Notes: generated by a model not told the origin, from the sequence alone. Shown: positions 7,836 to 17,457, counted from the stretch's first letter. The stretch: 58,805 nucleotides of DNA from DATEOR01 sp046733475 (GCA_046733475.1 JBKPPF010000046.1:1-58805); one strand, 5' to 3'. Numbers and translations are program-made.

Positions 7836-8153
7836 GTGAGACAGACGAAGCACCGCGTCCTGGTCGTCTTCAACGCCGGCCCGGCCTGGCAGAGCGGGCC
7901 GCCCGAGGACCAGTCCGACTGGGATGCGCACGCAGACTGGGTGGACGACCTGATCGCGAAGGGCATTTTCGTCATGGGAGGGCCGTTGAGCGACAACTCG
8001 GGCTCGGTCAGCCTGCTCGAGGGCCTCACCGCCGCGGAGGCAAAGAAGCTGCTGGCGACGGATCCCTTCGTCGCAAACGGCGTTTTCGTGCTCGACTCGG
8101 TCCGCGACTGGACGGTCTATGTGGACGAGCTGAGCGCCAAGGGCATCGTCTAG
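7836..8153 (+). CDS. YCII-family protein
   Basis: 105 residues. The pattern HRVLVVFNAGPAW ... HADWVDDLIAKGIFVMGGPLSD ... DPFVANGVFVLDSVRDWTVYVDEL fits the YCII small dimeric barrel, with the conserved His and the DPF motif. Role unknown in most cases. TATACC at 7824-7829 lies 6 bases before GTG 7836, so it is probably translated from a leaderless mRNA. The stop overlaps the stop of the opposing gene through a CTAG. Confidence 0.8.
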   Translation: MRQTKHRVLVVFNAGPAWQSGPPEDQSDWDAHADWVDDLIAKGIFVMGGPLSDNSGSVSLLEGLTAAEAKKLLATDPFVANGVFVLDSVRDWTVYVDELSAKGIV

Positions 8154-8317
8154 CGCTCGTCGCTCGGTGGCTTGTCGCCGCCGAACATGCCCTTCAGCCA
8201 ACCGAGCAGGCGCTGTTTCGTGAGGTCGACGACCTCCGCGTCCTCGTCCTGCACCTCATCAGCGGGCTCGTCCGAGGCATCGTCAGGGGGCTGAGCTCGC
8301 CAAGCCAATTGCGCCAC
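8150..8317 (-). CDS. Small acidic hypothetical protein
   Basis: 55 residues from GTG 8317: an acidic stretch (DDASDEPADEVQDEDAEVVDL) then a basic/hydrophobic tail TKQRLLGWLKGMFGGDK. The family is not recognised and codon-level support is modest. It converges on the YCII gene, sharing CTAG between the two stop codons. Confidence 0.4.
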   Translation of the reverse strand: MAQLAWRAQPPDDASDEPADEVQDEDAEVVDLTKQRLLGWLKGMFGGDKPPSDER

Positions 8318-8349
8318 GCGCAGACTAAAGCAAATTCGACGAAATCTTT

Positions 8350-8760
8350 CTAGACCTCGTCGAAACGAATGTCCTGGGCGCCTCCCCACAGGACGCGGCG
8401 TCCAAGCTCGCCGAGGTGCTCTTGGCCCGCCTGGACAGTGGCGAAATGGTTGCCTGCGAGCTGACCCATCTTGCTCGCAAAGCAGGTGGCGCCGTAGGGG
8501 AAGAGGATCTCGACCTCGGACAGACCGCCCGGGTAGAGGAGGAGCTCACCCGCGGCCGGGTACGAGTTCGCGTTTTCGGGGCCGAGCCCGAGGTCGAGCT
8601 CGAAGCCCATCGGCACCCAGGCCGCCTCGCCGCTCCAGCGGGCCTGCACGAGGCGGCTTTCGAGCGGAAGCAGCGCTCGCAGAACCGCGACCGTCTTCGG
8701 CGCTGCCTCCTCCTCGAGGCGCGCCTCGAGCTCGAATTCGCCGACGGTGATCTTGAGCAT
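8350..8760 (-). CDS. DUF3830 family protein (cyclophilin-like fold)
   Basis: 136 residues from ATG 8760. The ending CFASKMGQLAGNHFATVQAGQEHLGELG is the DUF3830 signature, and the middle has GEAAWVPMGFELDLGLGPENANSYPAAGELLLYPGG. The family adopts a cyclophilin-like barrel of unknown function. It is divergent from leuC with a 42-bp gap. The much longer open frame upstream on this strand is antisense to leuC and is not coding. Confidence 0.85.
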   Translation of the reverse strand: MLKITVGEFELEARLEEEAAPKTVAVLRALLPLESRLVQARWSGEAAWVPMGFELDLGLGPENANSYPAAGELLLYPGGLSEVEILFPYGATCFASKMGQLAGNHFATVQAGQEHLGELGRRVLWGGAQDIRFDEV

Positions 8761-8802
8761 CGGGCGGGAGCCTACCGTGCGGCACAATGAGATCACTGCC
8801 CG

Positions 8803-10212
8803 ATGGCCAAGACCCTCTTCGACAAGATCTGGGAGAGCCACCTCGTCGCCGAGCCGCCCGGCGAGCCCGCGCTGCTCTTCGTCGACCTCCATCTCATCCA
8901 CGAGGTGACCTCTCCGCAGGCCTTCGACGGTCTCCGGCTGGCGGGCCGGAAGCTGCGGCGGCCCGATCTCTCCATCGCGACCATGGATCACAACGTGCCG
9001 ACGGAGGATGGGCCGATCACGGATCCGCTCGCGAAGGCGCAGCTCGAGGCCCTCGAGCGGAACTGCGCCGAGTTCGGGGTCCCTCTCTACGCGACCGGTA
9101 GCGGCCGGGAGGGCATCGTGCACGTCATCGGCCCCGAGCTCGGCCTCACCCAGCCGGGCATGACCGTCGTCTGCGGCGACAGCCACACGTCTACGCACGG
9201 GGCGTTCGGCACGCTGGCTTTCGGGATCGGCACCTCGGAGGTCGAGCATGTGCTCGCGACGCAGACCCTCCCGCAGCGGAAGCCGGCTTCCATGCGGCTC
9301 CTGTTCACGGGGGAGCTGCCCTTCGGCGTCACCGCGAAGGACGTCATCCTCGGCGCCATCGGGCAAATCGGCGTCTCGGGCGGCGCCGGGCACGTGGTCG
9401 AGTACGCCGGTGAGGTGATCGAGGGGCTCTCGATGGATAGCCGCATGACGATCTGCAACATGTCCATCGAGGCCGGCGCGCGCGCCGGGATGGTCGCGCC
9501 CGACGAGACGACCTTCGCCTACCTCGAGGGGCGCGCGGCTGCCCCCCGGGGCGCCGAGTGGGAGGAGGCGCTCGACCGCTGGCGTGCGCTCTCGACGGAC
9601 GAAGGCGCCTCCTATGACCGAGACGTTGAGATCGACGTCCGAGAACTCGCTCCGCAGGTCACCTGGGGAACGAATCCCGGGATGGTCACGTCCGTCGACG
9701 GCGCGGTGCCCGACCCCGCCGACTTTGCAGACCCGGACGAGCGCGAGGCCGTCGAGCGCGCCCTCGTCTACATGGCGCTCGAGCCCGGCACGGCGATCGG
9801 CGACATCCAGGTCGATCGCGTCTTCATCGGCTCGTGCACGAACGCCCGCATCGAGGACCTCCACACGGCGGCAGCGGTCGTCGTCGGGAAGCGCGTCCAT
9901 CCTGAGGTGCGCGCCATGGTCGTGCCCGGATCAGCCACGGTGAAGCGGCAGGCAGAGGAGGAGGGTCTCGACCGCGTCTTCGAGGAGGCCGGATTCGAGT
10001 GGCGGCGTGCCGGCTGCTCGATGTGCCTCGGCATGAACCCGGACATCCTCGCGCCCGGAGAGCGCTGTGCGTCGACCTCGAACCGGAACTTCGAGGGGCG
10101 CCAGGGCGCCGGCGGCCGAACGCATCTCGTCAGCCCGGCGATGGCCGCGGCAACCGCGATCGAGGGCCACTTCGTCGACATCCGGGAGTATCCGCTGGAG
10201 CCGGTGGCGTGA
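8803..10212 (+). CDS. leuC: 3-isopropylmalate dehydratase large subunit
   Basis: 469 residues, full length. Aconitase-fold subunit that isomerises 2- to 3-isopropylmalate in leucine synthesis. Visible motifs: VDLHLIHEVTSPQAF at the N-terminus, CGDSHTSTHGAFG, and the three [4Fe-4S] cysteines in IGSCTNARIEDL and CSMCLGMN. CACAAT lies 12 bases upstream of ATG and no clear Shine-Dalgarno is seen. leuD starts inside its stop codon (GTGA). Confidence 0.97.
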   Translation: MAKTLFDKIWESHLVAEPPGEPALLFVDLHLIHEVTSPQAFDGLRLAGRKLRRPDLSIATMDHNVPTEDGPITDPLAKAQLEALERNCAEFGVPLYATGSGREGIVHVIGPELGLTQPGMTVVCGDSHTSTHGAFGTLAFGIGTSEVEHVLATQTLPQRKPASMRLLFTGELPFGVTAKDVILGAIGQIGVSGGAGHVVEYAGEVIEGLSMDSRMTICNMSIEAGARAGMVAPDETTFAYLEGRAAAPRGAEWEEALDRWRALSTDEGASYDRDVEIDVRELAPQVTWGTNPGMVTSVDGAVPDPADFADPDEREAVERALVYMALEPGTAIGDIQVDRVFIGSCTNARIEDLHTAAAVVVGKRVHPEVRAMVVPGSATVKRQAEEEGLDRVFEEAGFEWRRAGCSMCLGMNPDILAPGERCASTSNRNFEGRQGAGGRTHLVSPAMAAATAIEGHFVDIREYPLEPVA

Positions 10213-10772
10213 GGCCCTTTCGCTCCGTCACCTCGCGCGCCGCGGTGCTCGACCGCCCAGACGTCGACACCGATCAGATCATGCCGAAGCAGTTCCTGAA
10301 GCGGATCGAGCGCACGGGCTTCTCCGAGTTCCTCTTCTTCGACTGGGCGAAGGACCCGGACTTCGAGCTCAACCGACCGGAGGCGCAGGGCGCGAGGATC
10401 CTGCTCACCGGGCGGAACTTCGGCTGTGGCTCATCTCGCGAGCACGCGCCCTGGGGCCTGCAGGAGTACGGGTTCGAGGCGATCGTGGCGCCTTCGTTCG
10501 GCGACATCTTCCGCACGAACTGCGTCAAGATCGGCCTCGCCCCCGTCGTCCTGCCGCAGGAAGAGGTGAAGGCGCTCATGGAGGAGCATGGGGAGATCAC
10601 GGTCGACCTCGAGGCCCAGACCGCCGGCCCGTATTCCTTCGAGTTCGACGCCTTCGAGCGTGAGTGCCTTCTGCAGGGCCTGGATGACATCGGCCGCGCC
10701 CTCCGGCACGAGGACGAGATCGCGGCCTTCGAGGCGGCGCACCCGCCGCGCGTCGCTACGACAGCTCTCTGA
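10209..10772 (+). CDS. leuD: 3-isopropylmalate dehydratase small subunit
   Basis: 187 residues from GTG 10209, overlapping the leuC stop by 4 bp. Contains DRPDVDTDQIMPKQFLK and GRNFGCGSSREHAPWGLQEYGFEAIVAPSFGDIF, the classic LeuD swivelling-domain motifs. Its last 17 bp overlap the 3' end of leuB on the other strand, so the two leucine transcription units converge with no space for a separate terminator. Confidence 0.96.
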   Translation: MRPFRSVTSRAAVLDRPDVDTDQIMPKQFLKRIERTGFSEFLFFDWAKDPDFELNRPEAQGARILLTGRNFGCGSSREHAPWGLQEYGFEAIVAPSFGDIFRTNCVKIGLAPVVLPQEEVKALMEEHGEITVDLEAQTAGPYSFEFDAFERECLLQGLDDIGRALRHEDEIAAFEAAHPPRVATTAL

Positions 10773-11715
10773 GCACAGCGTCGCCGAATTCGGCGGTGCG
10801 GAGCTCGCCGTCCGCGTCGAAGGTCGTCCACACGGCGGCGCGCAGGCGCTTGGCCGCGTCGGCCCGCCCGAGGCCGTGCTCGAGCATGAGCGCGGCGGAG
10901 AGCAGCATCCCGACGGGGTTGGCGATTCCCTGGCCCGCGATGTCCGGCGCCGAGCCATGGACGGGCTCGAAGAGGCCGGGCCCAGTGTCCGAGAGGCTTG
11001 CCGACGGCGCAAGCCCGATGCCGCCGGTGAGCGACGCGGCGAGGTCGCTGAGGATGTCCCCGAACATGTTCTCGGTGACGATTACATCGAACCGGTCGGT
11101 GGCGAGCACTAGCTGCATCGCCGCGTTGTCGACGAGCATGTGTTCGAGGCCGATGTCTTCGTACTCGGCCGCGACCTCGGTCACGACGCGCCGCCACATG
11201 CGCGACGTCTCGAGGACGTTCGCCTTGTCGACGGACACGACCCTCTTGCGCCGTCCACGCGCGAGCTCGAAGGCACGGCGGGCGATCCGTTCGACCTGGT
11301 CCGGGTGGTACTCCATCGTGTCGTAGACCGTTCGGTCCTCCCGCACGCCGCGCTCCCCGAAGTAGAGCCCGCCCACGAGCTCGCGCACGATGAGGATGTC
11401 TATCCGCCCGTGCTCCGAGGGGCGGAGGTTCGCGTAGACGTCCAGCTCGGCGCGCAGGCGGAGCATGCCTTGCTCCGGACGGACCTCTGCCGCGTCGAAC
11501 TCGGGATCGCCGATCGGCCCCTTCAGCACGGCATCAGACGCCTTGCAGGCGGCGAGCGTCTCCCGCGGCAGCGAGTCGCCGGTTTCGCGGATGGCCTGCG
11601 CCCCGAACGGATGCTCTTCGAGCGTCAGGTCGGGTGCGAGCGCGTCGAGGGCACGGAGTGCCGCCTGCATGACCTCCGGGCCGATCCCGTCGCCGGGAAG
11701 GACGACGACGGTCAC
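10756..11715 (-). CDS. leuB: 3-isopropylmalate dehydrogenase
   Basis: 319 residues from GTG 11715, which overlaps the ilvD stop (GTGA). NAD-dependent oxidative decarboxylase of leucine synthesis. All key parts are seen: LPGDGIGPEV, the arginine region LRLRAELDVYANLRP, RELVGGLYFGER with the catalytic Tyr, KANVLETS with the catalytic Lys, VDNAAMQL, and the metal-binding Asp pair in NMFGDILSDLA. The NAD region HGSAPDIAGQGIANP follows. It is slightly shorter than the usual ~350 residues but complete in motifs. Last gene of the ten-gene minus-strand operon. Confidence 0.96.
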   Translation of the reverse strand: MTVVVLPGDGIGPEVMQAALRALDALAPDLTLEEHPFGAQAIRETGDSLPRETLAACKASDAVLKGPIGDPEFDAAEVRPEQGMLRLRAELDVYANLRPSEHGRIDILIVRELVGGLYFGERGVREDRTVYDTMEYHPDQVERIARRAFELARGRRKRVVSVDKANVLETSRMWRRVVTEVAAEYEDIGLEHMLVDNAAMQLVLATDRFDVIVTENMFGDILSDLAASLTGGIGLAPSASLSDTGPGLFEPVHGSAPDIAGQGIANPVGMLLSAALMLEHGLGRADAAKRLRAAVWTTFDADGELRTAEFGDAVLRELS

Positions 11716-13400
11716 GAGGAGACAGGCGCCCGAGTGATCGCGCCCTCCGATGCGGACGAGACGAGCGCCGCGTACTTCGCAAAGACGCCGTTCTCGTCCC
11801 GCGGAGGAGGTGGGCTCCACTTCGCCAGGCGAGCCTGGAGCTCGTCGTCGGAAAGCTCGACCGAGAGCGTCCGCGCCTCGACGTCGATGACGACCGTGTC
11901 ACCGTCCTCGACCACGGCAATGGGCCCGCCGCGCGCCGCCTCCGGCGAGATGTGCCCTGCCATCAGCCCGTGGGTCGCGCCGGAGAAGCGCCCATCGGTG
12001 ATGAGCGCGATCTTGTCTCCGAGCCCCTCGCCGACGAGCGCGGCCGTGACGTGCAGCATCTCCCGCATCCCCGGCCCGCCTGCGGGCCCTTCGTAGCGGA
12101 TGACCACCACGTCGCCCTCCTTGATCCCCTGTTCCTTCACGGCCGCGAAACACACCTCCTCCGAGTCGAAGACCCGCGCAGGCCCGCGGTGGGAGAGGCG
12201 CTCGTGCCCGGCGAGCTTGACGACGCACCCTTCGGGCGCGAGGTTCCCGCGCAGGACGGCCAGCCCGCCGATCGGCTTGATCGGGGTCTCGATCGGCACG
12301 ACGACCTCCTGGCCGGGCTTCTCCTCGACCGCGGCGGCGATTTCGCCGAGCGAGCGGCCGTCGACGTTCGGCGCGTCGGCGTGCACGAGCTCCTTCTTCA
12401 GTAGCTCCCGCGCGACGAGCGCAACTCCCCCGGCCTCGTGGACGTCCGTGGCGACGTACTGCCCGCCCGGCTTGAGGCTCGCGACGATCGGCGTCTCCGC
12501 TGCGATCCGGTCGAAGTCGTCCAGCTCGAAGGGGACGCCGAGCTCACGCGCGATGGCGAGCAGGTGGAGGACGCCGTTCGTCGAGCCGCCGGTGGCGACG
12601 ATCGAAGCGGCCGCGTTCTCGAGCGCATCGCGCGTGATGATCTCGGACGGCCGCAGTTCGCGGCGCAGGAGGCCCATGGCCAGGCGGCCGGCCGCCTCGG
12701 CCGCCTCCACCTTGGAGGGATGCAGCGCGGGAATCCCGTTGAGGCCGGCGGGGCTGATCCCGAGGAAGTCGAGCGCGGTGGACATCGTGTTCGCGGTGAA
12801 CTGTCCGCCGCACGCGCCTGCGCCCGGGCATGCGGCGCCCTCGAGCTCGTGCAGGTCATCGTCGCTCATCTTCCCGACGGCGTGGGCGCCGACGGCCTCG
12901 AAGACGTCCTGGATGGTGACGTCGCGCCCGCGGAAGCGCCCGGGCGCGATCGAGCCGTTGTAGAGCGCCAGACCGGGAAGGTCGAGCCGCGCGAGCGCCA
13001 TGACCGCGGCGGGAATCGTCTTGTCGCAGCCGACGAGGCAGACGAGGCCGTCGAAGAGGTGCCCTCGCGCCACGAGCTCGATCGAGTCGGCGATCACCTC
13101 GCGTGAGACGAGCGAGGCGCGCATGCCCTCGGTGCCCATCGAGACGCCGTCCGAGACGGCGATGGTGTTGAACTCCATCGGAGTGCCCCCGGCCGCGCGA
13201 ATGCCGCGTTTCACGTGCTGGGCGAGCTCGCGCTGGTTCCAGTTGCACGGCATCGTCTCGATCCACGTCGTGGCGACTCCGATGAGCGGGCGGGCGAGGT
13301 CTTCGTCCGTGAAGCCGATTCCCTTCAGCATCGCGCGCGCGGCGGCGCGGTCGGGGCCGTCGGTGAGGGCCGCGCTCTTCTGTTTGTCGGGGTCGCTCAT
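11712..13400 (-). CDS. ilvD: Dihydroxy-acid dehydratase
   Basis: 562 residues from ATG 13400 (ATGA overlap with thrB). Fe-S enzyme making 2-keto acids in valine, isoleucine and leucine synthesis. Cluster cysteines are in MPCNWNQ, LVGCDKTIPA and GACGGQFTANTM. The C-terminal motifs PGGPGMREML and DGRFSGATHGLMAGHISPEA are intact. A longer open frame upstream is antisense-type extension and was discarded. Confidence 0.97.
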   Translation of the reverse strand: MSDPDKQKSAALTDGPDRAAARAMLKGIGFTDEDLARPLIGVATTWIETMPCNWNQRELAQHVKRGIRAAGGTPMEFNTIAVSDGVSMGTEGMRASLVSREVIADSIELVARGHLFDGLVCLVGCDKTIPAAVMALARLDLPGLALYNGSIAPGRFRGRDVTIQDVFEAVGAHAVGKMSDDDLHELEGAACPGAGACGGQFTANTMSTALDFLGISPAGLNGIPALHPSKVEAAEAAGRLAMGLLRRELRPSEIITRDALENAAASIVATGGSTNGVLHLLAIARELGVPFELDDFDRIAAETPIVASLKPGGQYVATDVHEAGGVALVARELLKKELVHADAPNVDGRSLGEIAAAVEEKPGQEVVVPIETPIKPIGGLAVLRGNLAPEGCVVKLAGHERLSHRGPARVFDSEEVCFAAVKEQGIKEGDVVVIRYEGPAGGPGMREMLHVTAALVGEGLGDKIALITDGRFSGATHGLMAGHISPEAARGGPIAVVEDGDTVVIDVEARTLSVELSDDELQARLAKWSPPPPRDENGVFAKYAALVSSASEGAITRAPVSS

Positions 13401-14212
13401 GCCTCGTGGGCTCCTTGGTTCGAGACTGTGAAGCGAAGCACACTCGCGTCCGCAAAGCAGCGGGCGAGCTTCTCCTCGCAGGAATCGGCGCCGTCTTCGC
13501 GCACCCAGACGATCACGCTCGGGCCCGAGCCGGAGAGCGTCGCGCCGAGGGCGCCTTCCGGGAGATCCGCGCGCACCCTCTCGAGGAGCGGCGCGTTCTC
13601 GGCGCGGTAAGGCTCGTGCAGCCGGTCCTGAATCGCCTCGGAGAAGAGCTCGGCAGAGCCCTGCGCGAGGGCTGCGCCCAGAAGTGCGGCGCGGCCTGCG
13701 GTGAAGGCAGCGTCTGCGTGCGGCACCGAGTCGGGAAGGGAGTTCCGCGCTTCGGCGGTGGACACGGTTGCCTCGGGGACGATCGCGAAGGGAACGGCGG
13801 GAAGCGAGTCGGCGACGCGGACGATTCGGTTCTCCCACGTCAGGCAGACGCCGCCGGCGAGCGCCGCGGCGAGGTTGTCGGCGTGGCCCTCGAGCTCGAC
13901 CCCCATCGCAAGAAGCATCTCTGGGTCCGGCTCCTCGTCCGCCGCGAGGGCGCCCGCGACCAGGCCGAGCGCGATCACTGCGGCGCTCGAGCCGAGGCCG
14001 CGCTCACGAGGGATCCGGCTCGTGAACTCGAAGCGCTTGCCCGCGACGGGGGCGAGCTTCGCAAAGGCCTGGACGCCGAGGTGGGTCTCGTCGATCTCCC
14101 CGTCGCCCTTCTCGACCTCGAGCTCGTTCCAGAGATCGAGCGCGGCGGCGACGCAGTCGAAGCCGGGGCCGATGTTTGCCGTCGTCGCGGGCGCGCGCAC
14201 GTGGATCTTCAT
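13397..14212 (-). CDS. thrB: Homoserine kinase
   Basis: 271 residues. GHMP kinase that phosphorylates homoserine. The N-terminal RAPATTANIGPGFD and the ATP loop RERGLGSSAAVIALGL are clear, and LSGSGPSVIVWV near the C-terminus is the third GHMP motif. ATG 14212 overlaps the thrC stop by 4 bp. Confidence 0.96.
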   Translation of the reverse strand: MKIHVRAPATTANIGPGFDCVAAALDLWNELEVEKGDGEIDETHLGVQAFAKLAPVAGKRFEFTSRIPRERGLGSSAAVIALGLVAGALAADEEPDPEMLLAMGVELEGHADNLAAALAGGVCLTWENRIVRVADSLPAVPFAIVPEATVSTAEARNSLPDSVPHADAAFTAGRAALLGAALAQGSAELFSEAIQDRLHEPYRAENAPLLERVRADLPEGALGATLSGSGPSVIVWVREDGADSCEEKLARCFADASVLRFTVSNQGAHEA

Positions 14213-15141
14213 GCGACCGCGTCCGGGTCCTTGAGGCCGTGCCCAGTGATCACGCAGACGACCCTGTCCGCTCGCGGCGGATCGGCGAGGAGAGCAGCCA
14301 GGCCGGCGGCCGACGAGGGCTCGCAGAAGAGCCCCTCTTCGCGGGCGAGAACGCGCCAGGCGTCCAGGATCGCCTCATCGGCGATGGAAGGTGCCGCCCC
14401 GCCCGAGTCGGCCAGCGCGCGCTGCGCTTCCGCCTCGTGTGCGGGCTCGACGATGCGGATCGCTGAGGCTGCCGTCCCTGCCCGGTTCTCCGCCTGCGCA
14501 GCGACGAAGCGGGGTAGCGGGCCCAGCTCTCCGAAGCCGAGCGCGTAGGCGCAGAGGTTCCCCCCGCCTCCGTACGGGAGCGCGAGGACGTCCGGTGCCG
14601 TGCCGAGCTCCTCAACGATCTCGAAGGCGGCAGTCTTCTGGCCTTGGAGCCGTAGCGGGTTGAGCGAGTTGACGAGGACATGCGTTCCCGCGGCCTCGAG
14701 CTCTCTCGCTTCGGCGAACGCCTCCTCGAAGTTGGTGCGCGTCTCGATCTTCGCGCCGACTGCGCGTGCCTGGGCCACCTTGCCGCGCGCGACGGCGCCT
14801 TCCGGCTGGAGGATGACCGCCTCGAGGCCCGCGCGGGCCGCGTATGCGGCGGCAGAGGCGGCTGTGTTCCCCGTCGAGGCGCAGACCACGGACCGCGCAC
14901 CGTCCGCGAGCGCCTGGGTGACCGCTACGGTCATGCCGCGATCCTTGAAGCTCCCGGTCGGGTTCGCGCCTTCCCACTTCAGCCAGAGCTCGGCACCTAT
15001 GCGTTCGGAGAGCCGCGGAGCGCGGAGGAGGGGGGTAGAGCCCTCGCCGAGCGAGACGATCTTCGCGTCGGCCGCCAGGGGCAGCCGGTCGCGGTAACGC
15101 TCTGCGAGCGGGACGGTCACGCCCTCGGAGATTAACGTCAC
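14209..15141 (-). CDS. thrC: Threonine synthase
   Basis: 310 residues from GTG 15141 (GTGA overlap with hom). PLP enzyme converting phosphohomoserine to threonine. The PLP lysine is in NPTGSFKDRGM, the phosphate loop is ALPYGGGGNLCAY, and CASTGNTAASAAAYAARAG is typical. It is a short ThrC of the compact type. Its product threonine would feed isoleucine synthesis by the ilv genes in the same operon, although no ilvA is visible here. Confidence 0.95.
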   Translation of the reverse strand: MTLISEGVTVPLAERYRDRLPLAADAKIVSLGEGSTPLLRAPRLSERIGAELWLKWEGANPTGSFKDRGMTVAVTQALADGARSVVCASTGNTAASAAAYAARAGLEAVILQPEGAVARGKVAQARAVGAKIETRTNFEEAFAEARELEAAGTHVLVNSLNPLRLQGQKTAAFEIVEELGTAPDVLALPYGGGGNLCAYALGFGELGPLPRFVAAQAENRAGTAASAIRIVEPAHEAEAQRALADSGGAAPSIADEAILDAWRVLAREEGLFCEPSSAAGLAALLADPPRADRVVCVITGHGLKDPDAVA

Positions 15142-16445
15142 GCCCAGCCGAGGCCGGGAACGCCGCGGTCGGAGATGACCGCAAGCGCGGAGGGGGGAGC
15201 CGTCGACTCCTCGAGCTCGGCGATCTCCTCGAGGGCCGCGTCGAGGTCGCCGCCGGGCGCCTCGTGGGTGACGATGTGAAGAGTTGCCGACCCGTTGTCC
15301 TGTTTCTGAACGAGGCGTGCGATGGAGACGCCGTGCGTAGCGAGGCGGAGCGCGACATGAGCAAGCACGCCGGCCCGGTCCTCGACCTCGATCCGGATGT
15401 AAAAGGGCGAGCGGAGCTTGCCGGGGTCGAGGCGCTCGACGGTGCGCCAGCAGGCGTCGTTCTGAAGAAAGCCGGTGCCCGTCGTGCCGATGATCGAGAC
15501 CATGTCGGCGACGACGGCGGAGGCCGTCTCGATGCCGCCGGCGCCCGGGCCCTCGAGAGTGATCTCGCGGATGGCGTCGCCCTGGAGCATGACTGCGTTG
15601 AAGGCGCCCGCGACCGCGGCCAGCGGATGCTGCCGGTCGACGAGAGCAGGCTGCACGCGGACATCGAGGCGGCCGTCGACGAAAGTTGCAGCCCCGACGA
15701 GCCGGACGGTCATTCCCATCTCGCCGGCAGCCTCTATGTCGTCCGCCGCGAGCTCCTGGATGCCCTCGTAGTCGACGTCGGCGAGGGTGACACGCGAACC
15801 GAAGGCGACCGTCGCGAGGATGGCCATCTTCGCCGCCGCGTCCGCGCCCGAGACGTCGTCGGTCGGGTCGGCCTCGGCGAACCCGCGCGACTGCGCCTCG
15901 GAGAGCGCCTCGTCATAGCTGGCGCCGCGCTCCATCTCCGTGAGGATGAAGTTGGTCGTGCCGTTCACGATCCCGAGGACGCGGTGGACGTTCGTGACGA
16001 CCAGCGCCTCCCGCAGCACCTTGATCACCGGGATCGCGGCGCAGACGCTCGCCTCGAAACGCAGCTGGACGCCGCCGGTTGACGCGGCCTCGAAGAGCTC
16101 GGCGCCGCGCTGTGCGACGAGCTGCTTGTTGGCGGAGACGACCGGCTTGCCCGCCCGGAGCAGATCGAGGACATACTCCCCGGTCGGCTCGATGCCGCCC
16201 ATGACCTCGGCAACGAGCGCGATCGACTTGTCCTCGATAATCGAAGCGAAGTCGGTCGTCAGGACCTCCGGATCGGGCCGGTACGCACGCTCTTTCTCCG
16301 GGTCGCGGACGAGTGCCTTGACCACGCGCAAGCGGTGGCCGGTCGCGCGCTCGATGTCGTCGGCGTTTTCGTGAAGGAGTCGGTTTACCGCCGACCCGAC
16401 GGTCCCGTAGCCCAGAAGGGCGACGGGCACGTCAACGGACGCCAT
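15138..16445 (-). CDS. hom: Homoserine dehydrogenase with C-terminal ACT domain
   Basis: 435 residues. NAD(P)-binding VALLGYGTVGSAV at the N-terminus, catalytic region RFEASVCAAIPVI and GIVNGTTNFILTEM, then GFAEADPTDDVSGADAAAKM. A C-terminal ACT domain (YIRIEVEDRAGVLAHVALRLATHGVSI) predicts allosteric feedback, probably by threonine. ATG 16445 overlaps the end of ilvC by 14 bp, with GGAGG just upstream inside ilvC. An internal GTG a few codons later is an alternative. Confidence 0.95.
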   Translation of the reverse strand: MASVDVPVALLGYGTVGSAVNRLLHENADDIERATGHRLRVVKALVRDPEKERAYRPDPEVLTTDFASIIEDKSIALVAEVMGGIEPTGEYVLDLLRAGKPVVSANKQLVAQRGAELFEAASTGGVQLRFEASVCAAIPVIKVLREALVVTNVHRVLGIVNGTTNFILTEMERGASYDEALSEAQSRGFAEADPTDDVSGADAAAKMAILATVAFGSRVTLADVDYEGIQELAADDIEAAGEMGMTVRLVGAATFVDGRLDVRVQPALVDRQHPLAAVAGAFNAVMLQGDAIREITLEGPGAGGIETASAVVADMVSIIGTTGTGFLQNDACWRTVERLDPGKLRSPFYIRIEVEDRAGVLAHVALRLATHGVSIARLVQKQDNGSATLHIVTHEAPGGDLDAALEEIAELEESTAPPSALAVISDRGVPGLGWA

Positions 16446-17445
16446 GAGCCTCCGCGCCGAGAAGCCCTTCCCTGCCTGCGAGGTCGCGGAGCTCCTGTCC
16501 GACCTGCTCGACCGGATGCTTGGCGGCCATGCGCCTGAGGGCAGTGAAGCGCGGCCGCCCAGCATCCTCCTCCGCGATCAGCTCACGGGCGAACGAGCCG
16601 TTGCGGATGTCCTCGAGCAGTTTCTTCATCGTCGTCTTCACGTGCTCGTCGACGATGACCTGGCCACGGGTGAGGTCGCCGTACTCGGCGACGTCGGAGA
16701 TCGAGTGGCGCATGTACGAGAAGCCGCCTTCGTAGATCAGGTCCACGATCAGCTTCATCTCGTTGATGCATTCGTAATAGGCGATCTCGGGCTGGTAGCC
16801 GGCGTCCACGAGTGTCTCGAAGCCGGCCTGCATGAGCGCGCAGACGCCGCCGCAGAGAACGGCCTGCTCGCCGAAGAGGTCGCTCTCGGTCTCCTCTGCA
16901 AACGTCGTCGCGAGCATGCCCGCGCGGCCGCAGCCGATGGCGGCGCCGTAGGCCAGAGCGAGGTCGAAGGCGTTGCCGCTCGCGTCCTGCGCGACGGCCA
17001 CGAGGCCGGGAGTGCCCGCGCCGGCCTCGAAGAGCTGGCGCACGCGGTGGCCGGGGCCCTTGGGAGCGACCATGACCACGTCGTGACCCGCGCCGGGCTT
17101 GATCTCGCCGAAGTGGACGTTGAAGCCGTGCGCGAAGAGGACTGCGGCACCGGACGCGAGATTCGGTTCGATCTCGCGCTCGAACACGCCCTTCTGCACG
17201 TGGTCGGGCAGGAGGATCGCGACGAGCTGGGCGCCCTGAACGGCGGCGGGAATCTCCTTCACGTTGAGCCCGGCCTCCTCTACGGCCGACCACGAGTCGC
17301 TTCCGAGGCGGAGGCCGACCTCGACGTCGACGCCCGAGTCGCGCAGGTTCAGCGCGTGCGCGTGCCCCTGGCTGCCGTAGCCGATGACGGCGACCTTGCC
17401 GTTCAGGAGATCGACGTTGCCTTCGCGGTAGACCGTTGCTGCCAT
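16432..17445 (-). CDS. ilvC: Ketol-acid reductoisomerase
   Basis: 337 residues. Rossmann motif VAVIGYGSQGHAHALNL, then VMVAPKGPGH and the acid-rich active site AEETESDLFGEQAVLCGG and YYECINEMKLIVDLIYEGG. Second step of branched-chain synthesis. It follows ilvN by 12 bp with an AAAGGAAG ribosome site, the only true gap in the operon, so ilvC may be translated independently. Confidence 0.97.
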   Translation of the reverse strand: MAATVYREGNVDLLNGKVAVIGYGSQGHAHALNLRDSGVDVEVGLRLGSDSWSAVEEAGLNVKEIPAAVQGAQLVAILLPDHVQKGVFEREIEPNLASGAAVLFAHGFNVHFGEIKPGAGHDVVMVAPKGPGHRVRQLFEAGAGTPGLVAVAQDASGNAFDLALAYGAAIGCGRAGMLATTFAEETESDLFGEQAVLCGGVCALMQAGFETLVDAGYQPEIAYYECINEMKLIVDLIYEGGFSYMRHSISDVAEYGDLTRGQVIVDEHVKTTMKKLLEDIRNGSFARELIAEEDAGRPRFTALRRMAAKHPVEQVGQELRDLAGREGLLGAEAHGVR

Positions 17446-17457
17446 GACTTCCTTTCG

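Noticed and set aside
8350..9900. A 516-codon minus-strand frame across leuC
   Set aside because: Only the first part downstream of ATG 8760 (DUF3830) is protein-like; the rest is antisense to leuC with low-complexity Arg/Asp/Gly content.
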